In this document: positions 52,625 through 61,898 of the stretch, one piece after another
Position numbering within the stretch: position 1 is the first letter of the stretch
How the letters are laid out: every line of letters starts with the position of its first letter
The notes under the pieces: model-generated
The model's input: only the letters and a program-made list of their open reading frames with translations
What the model was told of the DNA's origin: nothing
Database searches by the model: none
Made by a program: the position numbers and the translations under genes
From: Croceibacterium selenioxidans
GTDB lineage: Bacteria > Pseudomonadota > Alphaproteobacteria > Sphingomonadales > Sphingomonadaceae
Length of the DNA: 64,000 bases
Reading direction: 5' to 3'
Assembly (NCBI RefSeq): GCF_018599195.1
Contig: NZ_JAHFVK010000002.1
Location: forward strand, 876,001-940,000

Positions 52625-53100
52625 CCGCCGAGCGCAAGAAACTTTCGCTCGGCAACGTGTCCGACCGCGAACGGGCGACCGGCGACGCGGAGAAAGCGTG
52701 GAAGGTCTCGCCGGCCCGGGCCGAGCAGCTCAAGCTCCGCGCGCGTGACATGCGGCGCAACCCGACCGAGGCGCAAAAGCTGCTGTGGGAGCGGCTCAAG
52801 GACAAGCAGTGCGGCTTCACCTTCAATCGCGAAGTGGTGATGGGTAGCGCGATCGTCGATTTCGCCTGCAAGACGCGCTGGATCGTGGTCGAGACCGGCG
52901 GCACCGGAGAGGACGCCGAAGCCACGCTCGCCGTGTTGAGCGACCGCAAGCTGACCGACGTCGGGGTGCGCGTCATGCGATTTGCCGAAACCGATATCAT
53001 CGAAGACACCGAAAAGGTCGTGAAGGCGATCAAGGATGAACTGCAGAAGCCGTTCGATCGCCCTGGGTCCAACGAGAGAAAACATGCTCGAAATCACTAA
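52621..53100 (+). CDS. DUF559 endonuclease-like protein inside the suf operon
   Basis: This 159-aa protein starts at the ATG at 52621, overlapping sufB TGA. The first 35 residues are a charged extension. The DUF559 (Vsr-like PD-(D/E)XK fold) begins at [22 protein letters not shown], continues with [20 protein letters not shown] and ends with [23 protein letters not shown]80 and E91 are kept, but the usual ExDG continuation is ETGG, so one acidic residue is lost. The last 17 bp overlap sufC. A role in Fe-S assembly is unproven. Confidence 0.88.
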
Positions 53101-53824
53101 TCTCCACGCCACCGTCGGCGGTACGCCGATCCTTAATGGGCTCTCGCTCTCCGTGAACGCGGGGGAGATCCATGCGATCATGGGGCCGAACGGCGCAGGC
53201 AAGTCGACCCTGGCTTATGTGCTTGGCGGGCGGCCGGGGTACGAGGTGACCGGCGGCTCGGTCACTTTCAACGGGCAGGACCTGCTTGCGCTCGATCCGC
53301 ACGAGCGGGCAGCTCTTGGGCTGTTCCTCGGCTTTCAGTACCCGGTCGAGATTCCCGGCGTTTCCAACGTCCAGTTCCTGCGCGAAGCGCTGAACGCCCA
53401 GCGCAAGGCGCGCGGGGGCGAGCCCCTTTCCGGCGGCGAGTTCCTCAAGCTCGCCAAGGAACAAGCGGCACTGCTGCGGATGGACATGGAAATGCTCAAG
53501 CGGCCGGTGAACGTCGGCTTCTCGGGCGGTGAAAAGAAGCGCGCCGAGATGGTGCAGATGGGTATTCTCGACCCGATCTTCGCGGTGCTCGACGAGACCG
53601 ACTCCGGCCTCGACATCGACGCGCTCAAGATCGTCGGCGAGGGTATCAACTCTATCATGCGCCGGCCCGACAAGGGCGTGTTGCTGATCACTCACTACCA
53701 GCGGCTGCTGGACTACGTGAAGCCGGACGTGGTGCATGTCCTGGCCAAGGGCCGCATCGTGAAGAGCGGCGGGCCCGAACTGGCGCTCGAACTTGAGCGT
53801 GAAGGCTACGAGGCGGTGGCGTGA
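53084..53824 (+). CDS. sufC: Fe-S assembly ATPase SufC
   Basis: This 246-aa ABC-type ATPase powers the SufBCD scaffold. Walker A GPNGAGKST (34-42), Q-loop LGLFLGFQYPVEIPGV, signature FSGGEKKRAEM and Walker B PIFAVLDETDSGLD are present, followed by LITHYQRLLDYVKPD. The ATG at 53084 begins MLEITNLHA; it overlaps the upstream gene by 17 bp and sufD by 4 bp. Confidence 0.98.
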   Translation: MLEITNLHATVGGTPILNGLSLSVNAGEIHAIMGPNGAGKSTLAYVLGGRPGYEVTGGSVTFNGQDLLALDPHERAALGLFLGFQYPVEIPGVSNVQFLREALNAQRKARGGEPLSGGEFLKLAKEQAALLRMDMEMLKRPVNVGFSGGEKKRAEMVQMGILDPIFAVLDETDSGLDIDALKIVGEGINSIMRRPDKGVLLITHYQRLLDYVKPDVVHVLAKGRIVKSGGPELALELEREGYEAVA

Positions 53825-54576
53825 CGCAGCTCGCTGCCCTCCCCACCCAGCGCGACGAGGAGTGGCGCTACGCCGACTTCGCGGCGCTGGAGACGCTTGC
53901 GCCTGAGCGGTTCGACGAGTGGAAGGAGATCGAGCTGGCCCCCGGCGAGACCCGGCGCAAGTCGATGGTGCTAGGTGGAGAGTCGCCGGAATTGCACCGC
54001 ATCCGCCTGACCGTGGGCGAAGGCGCGCGGGCGGAGTTGTTCGTGGCCAATATCGGCAACGACTACACCCGCGTCGAAGTCGAAGTGCGGTTGGCCAAGG
54101 GCGCACACTTTCAGTTCGGCGGCGTGACCATTGGCGGCGGCGACGCGACGCTCGAGTTCGTCACCCGCACTATCCATGCGGAGCCTGAAGCGACTTCGGA
54201 GCAGGTCGTGCGCTCGGTTCATTGGGGACAGGGCATTGGCAACTTCCTGGGCCGCATCGATGTCGCGCGGGATGCGCAAAAGACGGATGCCGCGCAGGAC
54301 TTCAAGGGGCTCCTGCTGGAACGCGGCGCGTCGGCCAATGCCAAACCTGAGCTGGAGATTTTCGCCGACGACGTGAAGTGCGCCCACGGCGCCGCGATTG
54401 GCGAGATGGACGAGACCGCGCGGTTCTATATGGCCGCGCGAGGTATCCCGCCCGAAGTGGCAAAGACGCTCCTGGTGCGCGCCTTCATCGCCGATGCCTT
54501 CGCAGCGCTGGAGGACGAGACCGAGCAGGAGCGGCTCCTGGATGCCGCACTGGCGGTCCTGGGTGACGTGGCATGA
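53821..54576 (+). CDS. sufD: Fe-S cluster assembly protein SufD
   Basis: This 251-aa subunit completes the SufBC2D complex. It starts with GTG at 53821 (TQLAALPTQRDEEWRYADFA). The core shows beta-helix type strands, then ASANAKPELEIFADDVKCAHGAAIGEMD, the conserved SufD block with cysteine and histidine, and the ending ETEQERLLDAALAVLGD. It is shorter than E. coli SufD (423), as commonly seen in this group. Overlaps both neighbours by 4 bp. Confidence 0.93.
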   Translation: MTQLAALPTQRDEEWRYADFAALETLAPERFDEWKEIELAPGETRRKSMVLGGESPELHRIRLTVGEGARAELFVANIGNDYTRVEVEVRLAKGAHFQFGGVTIGGGDATLEFVTRTIHAEPEATSEQVVRSVHWGQGIGNFLGRIDVARDAQKTDAAQDFKGLLLERGASANAKPELEIFADDVKCAHGAAIGEMDETARFYMAARGIPPEVAKTLLVRAFIADAFAALEDETEQERLLDAALAVLGDVA

Positions 54577-55772
54577 GCACCGCCCCTGCCCTCAAGGCTG
54601 CTGTTGACTTCAAGGCCGATTTCCCTGGCCTGCTGAACGCCGACGGTTCCCGCTGGCACTACCTCGATTCCGGCGCCACCGCGCAGAAGCCGCAGGCGGT
54701 GATCGACGCTGTCAGCAAGGCCATCGGCGCTGATTACGCAACGGTACATCGCGGGGTTTATACCCGTTCGGCGGAGATGACGCTGGGCTACGAAGCCGCG
54801 AGGCGCCGCGTCGCCGCGTTCATAGGCGGACGCGAGGACGAGGTGATCTTCACGCGTGGCGCGACCGAGGCGATCAACCTCGTCGCCTACAGCTACCCCG
54901 ACAAGGGCAGGGTGTTGCTCTCCGAATTGGAGCACCACTCCAATATCGTCCCCTGGCAATTGGCCGGTTGGCAGGTCGATGTCTGCCCGATCACGACTGA
55001 CGGGCGGATCGACCTCGACGCAGCGGAGCAACTGCTGACTTCTGAGCACAAGATGGTCGCCTTCGCCCACGTTTCGAACGTGTTGGGCTCCGTGCTCGAT
55101 GTCGAACGGGCCGTGGAATTGGCGCACTCTGTCGGTGCGAAGCTGCTGCTCGACGGATGCCAGGCCGTGCCCCGGATGGCGGTCGACGTCGCGGCGCTGG
55201 GTTGCGATTTCTATGCCTTCTCCGGCCATAAGCTCTACGGACCCACCGGTATCGGCGCGCTGTGGGCGCGGGCCGAATGGCTCGACCGGATGCCTCCGTG
55301 GCAGGGCGGGGGCGCAATGATCGAGAAGGTGACCTTCGAGAAGACCACCTTTGCCCCGCCGCCGCAGCGGTTCGAGGCGGGCACCCCGGCGATCGTCGAG
55401 GCCATCGGGCTGGGCGTTGCCTGCGATTATGTGGCGACCCTCGGGCTCCAAACGATCCACGAACACGAGGCGCGCCTCGTCAAGCAACTGCGCGAAGCTC
55501 TTCGCGGTATGAACGACGTGCGCCTGTTTGGGCCCGAGGACAGCGCCGGGATTGTCAGCTTTGAGCTCGAGGGTATTCATCCGCACGATCTCGGCACCAT
55601 ATTGGACGAAGAGAACGTCGCCATCCGTGCCGGGCACCACTGTGCCCAGCCGCTGATGGAGCGGCTCGGCGTACCCGCGACGGCACGGGCGAGCTTCGGG
55701 CTTTACAGTGATGAAAGCGATCTCGCCGCGCTCTTGCGCGGGATCGAACGGACCAAGAGGATTTTCGGATGA
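54573..55772 (+). CDS. sufS: cysteine desulfurase SufS
   Basis: This 399-aa PLP enzyme supplies sulfur from cysteine for cluster assembly. The group II desulfurase pattern is clear: YLDSGATAQKP, FTRGATEAINLVAYSY, the PLP lysine in FSGHKLYGPTG, and active-site C357 in AGHHCAQPLM. No sufE gene lies in the window, so the sulfur-transfer partner must be elsewhere or be another protein. Confidence 0.97.
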   Translation: MSTAPALKAAVDFKADFPGLLNADGSRWHYLDSGATAQKPQAVIDAVSKAIGADYATVHRGVYTRSAEMTLGYEAARRRVAAFIGGREDEVIFTRGATEAINLVAYSYPDKGRVLLSELEHHSNIVPWQLAGWQVDVCPITTDGRIDLDAAEQLLTSEHKMVAFAHVSNVLGSVLDVERAVELAHSVGAKLLLDGCQAVPRMAVDVAALGCDFYAFSGHKLYGPTGIGALWARAEWLDRMPPWQGGGAMIEKVTFEKTTFAPPPQRFEAGTPAIVEAIGLGVACDYVATLGLQTIHEHEARLVKQLREALRGMNDVRLFGPEDSAGIVSFELEGIHPHDLGTILDEENVAIRAGHHCAQPLMERLGVPATARASFGLYSDESDLAALLRGIERTKRIFG

Positions 55773-56248
55773 GCGAGGGAGCGGAGAAGTCTTTCCGCGT
55801 CGAGGAAGTGGACGGCGTCGAACCGCCGGTCCGCGCGCGCGTAGAAAACGCGGAAACGCCCGCGGAAAAGCTCGGGCGCAAGAAGGACTACCTGGAAGGG
55901 TTCCTGGCGCAGAAGCCGCAAGCGACCGCTCCGGGCGATCCCGGCGGCGACCTTTACGAGCGGGTGATCGATGCCTTGCGCGAGATTTTCGATCCGGAAA
56001 TTCCGGTCAATATCTATGACCTCGGCCTGATCTATGGCGTCGACGTTTCGCCCGACGCGGACGTCGCGGTGACGATGACGCTGACGACGCCGCACTGTCC
56101 GGTCGCGGAGTCGATGCCGGGTGAAGTCGAGTTGCGCGTCTCGTCGGTTCCCGGCGTTCGTGATGCCGAGGTCAATTTGGTGTGGGATCCGCCATGGGAC
56201 CCGGCCAAGATGAGCGATGAAGCGCGGCTCGAGCTGGGGATGTTGTGA
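55769..56248 (+). CDS. sufT: Suf-associated DUF59 protein SufT
   Basis: This 159-aa MIP18/DUF59 protein helps maturation of Fe-S proteins in Suf-containing bacteria. The first 55 residues are a charged linker. The DUF59 domain then shows ALREIFDPEIPVNIYDLGLIYGV, LTTPHCPVAESMPGEVE with the reactive cysteine and VNLVWDPPWDPAKMSDEARLELGML. It overlaps sufS by 4 bp and meets sufA at TGATG. Confidence 0.94.
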   Translation: MSEGAEKSFRVEEVDGVEPPVRARVENAETPAEKLGRKKDYLEGFLAQKPQATAPGDPGGDLYERVIDALREIFDPEIPVNIYDLGLIYGVDVSPDADVAVTMTLTTPHCPVAESMPGEVELRVSSVPGVRDAEVNLVWDPPWDPAKMSDEARLELGML

Positions 56249-56604
56249 TGAGCGAGACCAAGATCCGTCAGCGGCCCGCTGCCGTCACCCTGACGCCCAC
56301 CGCCGAGCAACGAGTTGCCGACCTGATGGCGCAGGCTCCGGAAGGGGCGATCGGCGTGCGTCTCTCGACCCCGCGGCGCGGCTGTTCGGGGTTGGCCTAC
56401 TCGGTCGATTACGTCACGCAGGAGCAAGCGTTCGATGAGAAGATCGAAACGCCCGGCGGCGTGTTCTACATCGACGGAGCGAGCGTGCTTTACCTGATCG
56501 GCAGCACGATGGATTGGCAGGAAGACGATTTCACCGCCGGGTTCGTATTCCAGAACCCCAACGCCAAGGGCGCCTGCGGCTGTGGCGAGAGCTTTACGGT
56601 CTAG
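56248..56604 (+). CDS. sufA: A-type Fe-S carrier SufA
   Basis: This 118-aa A-type carrier closes the suf operon. The cysteine ligands lie in PRRGCSGLAYSVDYV and GACGCGESF. I choose the ATG at 56248, which shares its A with the sufT TGA. It is distinct from ErpA at 28.6-28.9 kb and likely receives clusters from SufBCD. Confidence 0.94.
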   Translation: MSETKIRQRPAAVTLTPTAEQRVADLMAQAPEGAIGVRLSTPRRGCSGLAYSVDYVTQEQAFDEKIETPGGVFYIDGASVLYLIGSTMDWQEDDFTAGFVFQNPNAKGACGCGESFTV

Positions 56605-56645
56605 CCGGAAGTTACGCCCTCGCGTCAAACCCGCGGCCGCCTCGA

Positions 56646-57575
56646 CTAGGCGTCTTCGGCCAAAAAGGCGATCAGCGCCGTTTCGTACTCGTCGATAGTC
56701 CCGTCAGCCTTGACGTGGGCGTCGAGCCATTGCTTTTCGGCAGCGTCGACGTTTTCTGCGTCTGACAGTTCGGCAAGCGGGTCACGCGTGGGCTGCTTCT
56801 TGCCGAACGCCACGCCGAAGGCGTCGGGTGAGCTCTGGACCATGCGACCCAGGAAACGGGCGACGTGGGTGCTGTCATCGGCAACGAAAGCTTCGAGTTC
56901 GGCGGCCTGCTCGCGCGAGATTTGTGCGGTACGGGAGGCGACGCCTTGCAGGTAGTTCGCCACGCCTTGCACGAACATGCGCTTCCATTCGGGCGCGTTG
57001 GCGGCCCCGAGCGAGGCGTCTTTGAGCCGGAACAGCAACTCGGCCTCTATGCAGGAAACCGCGGCCGGACCATCCCCTGCCGGGGCAAACAGCACCCGGC
57101 GCAGTAAGGCCGCCTCGGTGGTGTTGATCGATCCGGCCACCAACTCGCCACTCCGCGTCGGGCCGCTACCGGTAAGCACCGCTTGCTCGAGCTGCTGAAG
57201 GATGTAGCTCTTGAGCTGTTGCGGCACATTGAAACCGCGTTCGAGCACGCGCACGAGCAGTTCCAGTTCGGTCATGCCCTTGAGCTGGCCGTTGCGGTCG
57301 AGGCGTTCGATCAGCCAGTTCGCGGCATCCTGGGACACGTATCCGCGGGGTTCGGCGCCGCTGAGCACGTAATCTCCAATCGCCTCGACGAAGAAGTCGC
57401 TCCATTCGGCAGTCGGTTGCACCAGCGCGTCGTTGACGTCGAAGATCGCGGCGGCTTCTTCCGCCCGGATCGAGCCATCGCCCCAGCCCATCCGGCGCAG
57501 GCTGAGAATTTCGTCGGCGGAGATCGCACCATCGGCGGCGGCCTGGCGCGCGATATCGGCGAACTGCATAGTCAT
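56646..57575 (-). CDS. hypothetical helical-repeat protein with EF-hand-like segments
   Basis: This 309-aa protein has no signal peptide or TM segment. Similar helical units recur: ADGAISADEILSLRRMGWGDG at the N-terminus, SDFFVEAIGDYVLSGAEPRGYVS near 60-80, EWKRMFVQGVANYLQGVASRT near 200-220 and KADGTIDEYETALIAFLAED at the end. The DG-x-I-x-x-x-E pattern resembles half an EF-hand or a TerB-like repeat. I do not recognise the family; an ATG at 57569 is an alternative start. It is convergent with sufA. Confidence 0.65.
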   Translation of the reverse strand: MTMQFADIARQAAADGAISADEILSLRRMGWGDGSIRAEEAAAIFDVNDALVQPTAEWSDFFVEAIGDYVLSGAEPRGYVSQDAANWLIERLDRNGQLKGMTELELLVRVLERGFNVPQQLKSYILQQLEQAVLTGSGPTRSGELVAGSINTTEAALLRRVLFAPAGDGPAAVSCIEAELLFRLKDASLGAANAPEWKRMFVQGVANYLQGVASRTAQISREQAAELEAFVADDSTHVARFLGRMVQSSPDAFGVAFGKKQPTRDPLAELSDAENVDAAEKQWLDAHVKADGTIDEYETALIAFLAEDA

Positions 57576-57652
57576 GCTCGGTCCAGCTCCCTTCGGTTGG
57601 GAGCGGGATATCGCTCAACAAGCTTAAATTGGGGTTACTCCCCCGTTTTGGG

Positions 57653-58081
57653 TTATCGATGCAGGGCGGCGACGCAGGCCGCCCGGTCGACATCCTGGCC
57701 GTCGCTCGCGCGGCGGGCTTCGATCCAGGTCGCGACGGGCTCGGCGCCTTCGCGGAGCGGGTAGAGGAACACGTCGAGCACGCAGGCCTCGCCAGAGAAC
57801 TGAAGCTTGCGCATGTCGCCTTCGCGCACGTCGAGGCGCGGATTGCCGAACTGGCGCACGAGGGCGCCTGAATCCCGTTCGATCACCGATTCAAGCCCCG
57901 GCGCGCGCATGACCTGGGGCTTACGGAAGCCGGGCACGGGCGGAGCGTTGGGCTGGGTTGGCGGGACCGCCTGGGTAATGGGCGAGCGCGCTGGCGGCGG
58001 GTGCGGAGGCCGGCTTGTTTGTGGGGCGGAGGCGCAACCGGCCAGCAGCGGCAGAATCGGCAGCAAGAGTTTGAAACGCAT
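57653..58081 (-). CDS. predicted lipoprotein
   Basis: This 142-aa protein has a signal peptide and lipobox LLAGC (cysteine near residue 14), then a proline-rich stretch (about 20-50). The C-terminal part contains a cysteine pair (EACVLDVFLYP and AACVAALHR) and resembles small uncharacterised alphaproteobacterial lipoproteins. It follows the EI24 gene by 2 bp on the same strand, so they are probably cotranscribed. No function known. Confidence 0.75.
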   Translation of the reverse strand: MRFKLLLPILPLLAGCASAPQTSRPPHPPPARSPITQAVPPTQPNAPPVPGFRKPQVMRAPGLESVIERDSGALVRQFGNPRLDVREGDMRKLQFSGEACVLDVFLYPLREGAEPVATWIEARRASDGQDVDRAACVAALHR

Positions 58082-58083
58082 GC

Positions 58084-58779
58084 TCAGGTGCGGCCCTTTC
58101 GATGGATCAGATGAGTGGAGGCAGCGGCGCCCAGCATCGGCGCGAGCAAGTTCACGAATGGTACTGCCAGCAGCATGGCAATAGCGCCACCCAGGAGCAG
58201 CCGTTCGCCCCGGCTGACGGGCGCCGGGTCCGCGGCGTCGCGACGGTGGCGAAGCCAGACCATGTCCTGCAGTTCCCACCCCACGAGCACCGCGTTCACC
58301 GCTAGATACAACAGCGCGGGACCTATCCCGGTTACCAGCAAGGCCAGCGCGAAGGGAGCGGCGGCGAGATTGACGAAGAGGGCGCGAAAACCGGCCCTGA
58401 AGCTGGTCGAGAGCTGCGCCCGGACAGGCAAGTCGCGCGCGCGGGCGGCCGCCTGCGGATAATAGCGTTGCTCGACCGCCTGGACCACGTCGTCGGCAAA
58501 GAACTGGATCACGGCCATCGCCACGATCCGCCAGGCGAGCCACAGGCCGAGCAGGGTGAGGAACAGCGAAGCGAGTCCGCGGACCTCGTCCGCACCCGCA
58601 AACAACCGCCCGTCCAGGCCAAGGGCGGTGAAGCCCCAGTCGAGCAGGTACCAGCCGCCAACGGCCACAAGCACGAACAGCACCACGGTAACCGCGAGGC
58701 TTTTCAGCAGGATGCGGAGCACTCGCGGATCGGCAAATTGGCCAAGCGCGAGCAGCAAGGAAGCGGCGACCCCAGGCAT
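58084..58779 (-). CDS. EI24 domain (CysZ-like) membrane protein
   Basis: This 231-aa membrane protein has about four to five TM segments, in the EI24/CysZ family; CysZ itself imports sulfate, but distant EI24 members are unproven. The ATG at 58779 removes an atypical N-terminal stretch and begins MPGVAASLLLALGQFADPRVLRIL. The VGWELQDMVWLRHRRD block is characteristic. It is divergent from the adenosine kinase gene across 91 bp. Confidence 0.85.
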   Translation of the reverse strand: MPGVAASLLLALGQFADPRVLRILLKSLAVTVVLFVLVAVGGWYLLDWGFTALGLDGRLFAGADEVRGLASLFLTLLGLWLAWRIVAMAVIQFFADDVVQAVEQRYYPQAAARARDLPVRAQLSTSFRAGFRALFVNLAAAPFALALLVTGIGPALLYLAVNAVLVGWELQDMVWLRHRRDAADPAPVSRGERLLLGGAIAMLLAVPFVNLLAPMLGAAASTHLIHRKGRT

Positions 58780-58870
58780 ATCTCTTGCGATTGCGCGCGC
58801 GGCGGGCCAAGTCAACGCCCGCGCGGCTCCCTGGGCCGCGTGTCCTCCACTCGAATGCTCGGAAAACCGC

Positions 58871-59866
58871 ATGTCCGAACCTAAATACGACGTCATCGCC
58901 ATCGGCAACGCCATCGTCGACGTGATGGCTCCCTGCGACGACGAGCTCATCACTCTCCTCGGAATGGTCCGGGGCGGGATGTTGTTGATCGACGAGGCAG
59001 AAGCCGAGCGGCTCTACGGCATGATGGGCCCGGCAAAGGAAATTTCGGGCGGATCGGCCGCCAATACACTGGCCGGTCTCGCCGCGCTCGGGGCGAGCTG
59101 TGCGTTTATCGGCCAGGTTGCGGAAGACCAGCTAGGAGAAGTCTTCGCGCACGACATTCGCGCCGGCGGCATCGCTTTCGACACGCCGGCCCGCGCTGGC
59201 GAACCGGCTACGGCACGCTGTCTGATCTACGTCACTCCCGATGGCCAGCGCACAATGAACACCTTCCTCGGCGCCTCTCAATTCCTTCCGGCGAGCGCAC
59301 TCAATGATGCCGTGATCGCCAGCGCCCGCGTGCTCTACCTCGAGGGCTATCTGTGGGACCCGGAAGAGCCGCGGGCGGCGATGCGGCGTGCCATCGCGGC
59401 TTCGCGCAACGCTGGGCGCAAGGTGGCCCTGACCCTGTCGGATTCCTTCGTCATCGCGCGCCACGCCAACGATTTCAGGGCCTTGCTGGAAGAAGGCCAG
59501 ATCGACATCCTGTTCTGCAACGAGGACGAACTGCACACGATGACCGGTGAGCGGGACTTCGAGGCCGGTGTGGCCAGCCTGGCCCCCCGTGTGCCGATCC
59601 TGGTGGTCACCCGCAGCGCCAAGGGGGCCATTGCGGTCGCCGGGGATGAGCGTGCCGAAGTGGCGGCAGAGCCGGTCGAGAAGGTCGTTGACACGACGGG
59701 CGCGGGCGACTTGTTCGCGGCTGGCTTCCTGGCCGGGCATGTGCGCGATTTACCGCTTGCGACCTGCTTGCGCATGGGAGCGATCGCGGCCGCCGAGGTC
59801 ATCAGCCATTACGGTGCACGGCCCGAAGCCAACCTCGCGGCCCTGATGGATGAAAGGCTCGGCTGA
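58871..59866 (+). CDS. PfkB-family adenosine kinase-like sugar kinase
   Basis: This 331-aa ribokinase-family enzyme starts at the ATG at 58871, since the upstream open frame is not conserved in type. The N-terminus DVIAIGNAIVDVMAP and ISGGSAANTLAGLAALG are the substrate-binding PfkB blocks. VVDTTGAGDLFAAGFLAG is signature 2 with the catalytic base aspartate. The sequence fits the adenosine kinase-like group common in alphaproteobacteria, though substrate is not proven. Confidence 0.88.
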   Translation: MSEPKYDVIAIGNAIVDVMAPCDDELITLLGMVRGGMLLIDEAEAERLYGMMGPAKEISGGSAANTLAGLAALGASCAFIGQVAEDQLGEVFAHDIRAGGIAFDTPARAGEPATARCLIYVTPDGQRTMNTFLGASQFLPASALNDAVIASARVLYLEGYLWDPEEPRAAMRRAIAASRNAGRKVALTLSDSFVIARHANDFRALLEEGQIDILFCNEDELHTMTGERDFEAGVASLAPRVPILVVTRSAKGAIAVAGDERAEVAAEPVEKVVDTTGAGDLFAAGFLAGHVRDLPLATCLRMGAIAAAEVISHYGARPEANLAALMDERLG

Positions 59867-59973
59867 CTCGCCAGCCCGGGCAACGAACAGCGATGATTGG
59901 GTGAATCTTAGGACTTCCGCGCTATCCGCGCGGGAGAACCGGAGCGCCATCCAACGATGCGATTCACGTCCTC

Positions 59974-61056
59974 ATGATCGATCTCAGCCTTCCTGGCGGG
60001 ATGGAGGCGCTCGTGCGCGGGTGGGAGCTGCTCCAGCCTCAGGCCACACTGCCGACGCAAGGCGCTGATTTCATTGCCGCGCTCGGCCGTACCCTGCTGG
60101 CCGATACGCCGATCAAGCTGGTCGAAGCGAAGGACGATGACGAGACCGTGGCCGTCCTCCCCTTGTGCCATGGCCGCGGTCCCTTCGCGCGTTGGCGGCT
60201 GCCCGGGGCGGCCGAAGTATTCGAGCCCGGCGATGCCCTGTGCCGCGACAGCGGTTCTGCCGCCACTCTTGCCCGGTTTCTGGCCCGACAGACTCGTCCG
60301 GTCGAATTGCATCGTGTCCCGGCCGATTCCGCGCTGATCCCGGCCCTCAGGTCAAGTATGAGGGGGCGCGGCTGGATGTCCGTTCGACCGGCGACGGCGT
60401 GTCCCTTCATCCCGCTCGATGTTTCCTGGACCGACGCCGAGAGTCGTTTCTCTTCGCGCCGCAGGTCAGACTTCCGCCGCGCCGAGCGCCGGGCCGCTGA
60501 GTTCGGCCAGGTTACCTGCGAAGTCCTGACACCGCTTCCGGCCGACTTTGATCCCCTGTTCGACGAGGCCGTGGCGGTCGAGGCGCGCAGCTGGAAGACG
60601 CCCGCCGGCACCGCGATCGCCTGCGACCAGGCGAAGGAGCAGTTCTTCCGTTCTTACTTCCTGGCTGCCTGCAAGCGGGGGGAATTCCGTGCCGCGTTCC
60701 TACGCATCGACGGCAAGGCGGTCGCCATGCAGCTCGCGGTCGAATGGTCGGGCCGCTACTGGCTCTACAAGATCGGATACGACGAGGCCTATGGCCGGTG
60801 CTCTCCAGGCACGTTGCTGATGCTGCACTGTCTCGGCCATGCCGCACGGCGCGGGCTTGAGAGCTTCGAACTGCTGGGGGACGCCGAAGCTTGGATCGCA
60901 GACTTCTGGACGCGCGAGCAGCACGAATGCCGCCGCGTGCGGACATATCCCCTGAGCCTTTCCGGACTCACGGCCCTGCTGGCCGACGGCACTGCCTGGA
61001 TTCAAGGGCAGATTCGGGCCCAAATTCGGGGGCGGCTGCGGCCGAGTTCGGCATGA
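59974..61056 (+). CDS. GNAT-superfamily acyltransferase (BioF2-like)
   Basis: This 360-aa protein shows the late GNAT module: RRSDFRRAERRAAEFG, FFRSYFLAACKRGEFRAAFL, KAVAMQLAVEWSGRYWLYKIGYDEAYGRCSPG and a C-terminal WTREQHECRRVRTYP. Relatives include CelD/BcsL-like and FemAB-like transferases involved in polysaccharide or peptide acylation. Substrate is unknown. It overlaps the PRODH-like gene by 4 bp, indicating coupled expression. Confidence 0.83.
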   Translation: MIDLSLPGGMEALVRGWELLQPQATLPTQGADFIAALGRTLLADTPIKLVEAKDDDETVAVLPLCHGRGPFARWRLPGAAEVFEPGDALCRDSGSAATLARFLARQTRPVELHRVPADSALIPALRSSMRGRGWMSVRPATACPFIPLDVSWTDAESRFSSRRRSDFRRAERRAAEFGQVTCEVLTPLPADFDPLFDEAVAVEARSWKTPAGTAIACDQAKEQFFRSYFLAACKRGEFRAAFLRIDGKAVAMQLAVEWSGRYWLYKIGYDEAYGRCSPGTLLMLHCLGHAARRGLESFELLGDAEAWIADFWTREQHECRRVRTYPLSLSGLTALLADGTAWIQGQIRAQIRGRLRPSSA

Positions 61057-61865
61057 GCGGAGTGATCAGGGCCCGATTGCGCGATTTCCGCTACGCCTTG
61101 CCCAACCTCGTTGAACGCATCGTGCCAGGTGAGGGGGCGGCCGATGCCGCTGCGCAATGCGCCGAGTTCGCCGCGCGGGGTTTCAAGACGACGGCGGGCT
61201 TCTTCGGCGCCGGGGAGACCAGCCGTGAAACCGTCATCGCCGCGAACCGGCAGGTGGCGGAAGAGCTCGCAAGGGCTCGCGGCAGTACCCTGCTGGCGGT
61301 GAAGGCCCCTGCCCTGGGGTTCGATCCGACGGCCTTGCGCGGGATTGCTGCTTCGGGCGTGCCTCTCGTATTCGACGCCCTGACCGAGCCGCACGCGGAA
61401 AAGACGGTCGCCCTGGCCCAGGAGTTGTGTGCAGGAATCGCGCTTCCGGCACGCTGGCGGCGTAGTGCCGCCGATGCGGAGCGCCTGCGCGACGAGCCGT
61501 GCCGCATCCGCTTGGTCAAGGGCGAGTGGGCCGATCCGGGCGGGGACGTTCCCGACGTGGCCGCCGCCTATCTGGAACTCGCGTCGATTCTCGCAGGACG
61601 CTGGACCATGGTCGGTGTCGCGACGCACGATCCGCGCCTCGCGGAAACCGCGCTTGGGCTGCTGCTCGATGCCGGCACTCCCTGCGAACTCGAACTCATC
61701 CGCGGCCTGCCGCGTCGCCGGACGCTGGACGTCGCTCGCCGGATGGGCGTGCCGGTGCGGCTCTACTATCCTTTCGGCCCGGGCTGGTGGCCTTACGCAA
61801 TCGACAAGGCGCTAGCCCGCCCATACCTGCCGGTCTGGGCGCTGCGCGACAGGCTCGGGTTCTAG
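61053..61865 (+). CDS. proline dehydrogenase-like protein
   Basis: This 270-aa TIM-barrel protein matches the PRODH fold, with CRIRLVKGEWAD (FAD and substrate strand), VGVATHDPRLAETALG, CELELIRGLPRRR and PVRLYYPFGPGWWPYAIDKAL. In true proline dehydrogenases the last segment carries the paired arginines that bind the proline carboxylate; here that region reads WWPYAIDK, so the substrate may differ. The start is the ATG at 61053, overlapping the GNAT stop. Confidence 0.78.
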   Translation: MSGVIRARLRDFRYALPNLVERIVPGEGAADAAAQCAEFAARGFKTTAGFFGAGETSRETVIAANRQVAEELARARGSTLLAVKAPALGFDPTALRGIAASGVPLVFDALTEPHAEKTVALAQELCAGIALPARWRRSAADAERLRDEPCRIRLVKGEWADPGGDVPDVAAAYLELASILAGRWTMVGVATHDPRLAETALGLLLDAGTPCELELIRGLPRRRTLDVARRMGVPVRLYYPFGPGWWPYAIDKALARPYLPVWALRDRLGF

Positions 61866-61898
61866 GCGGCAGATCCTGCCCGGGAAAAGCGGGGTGGA

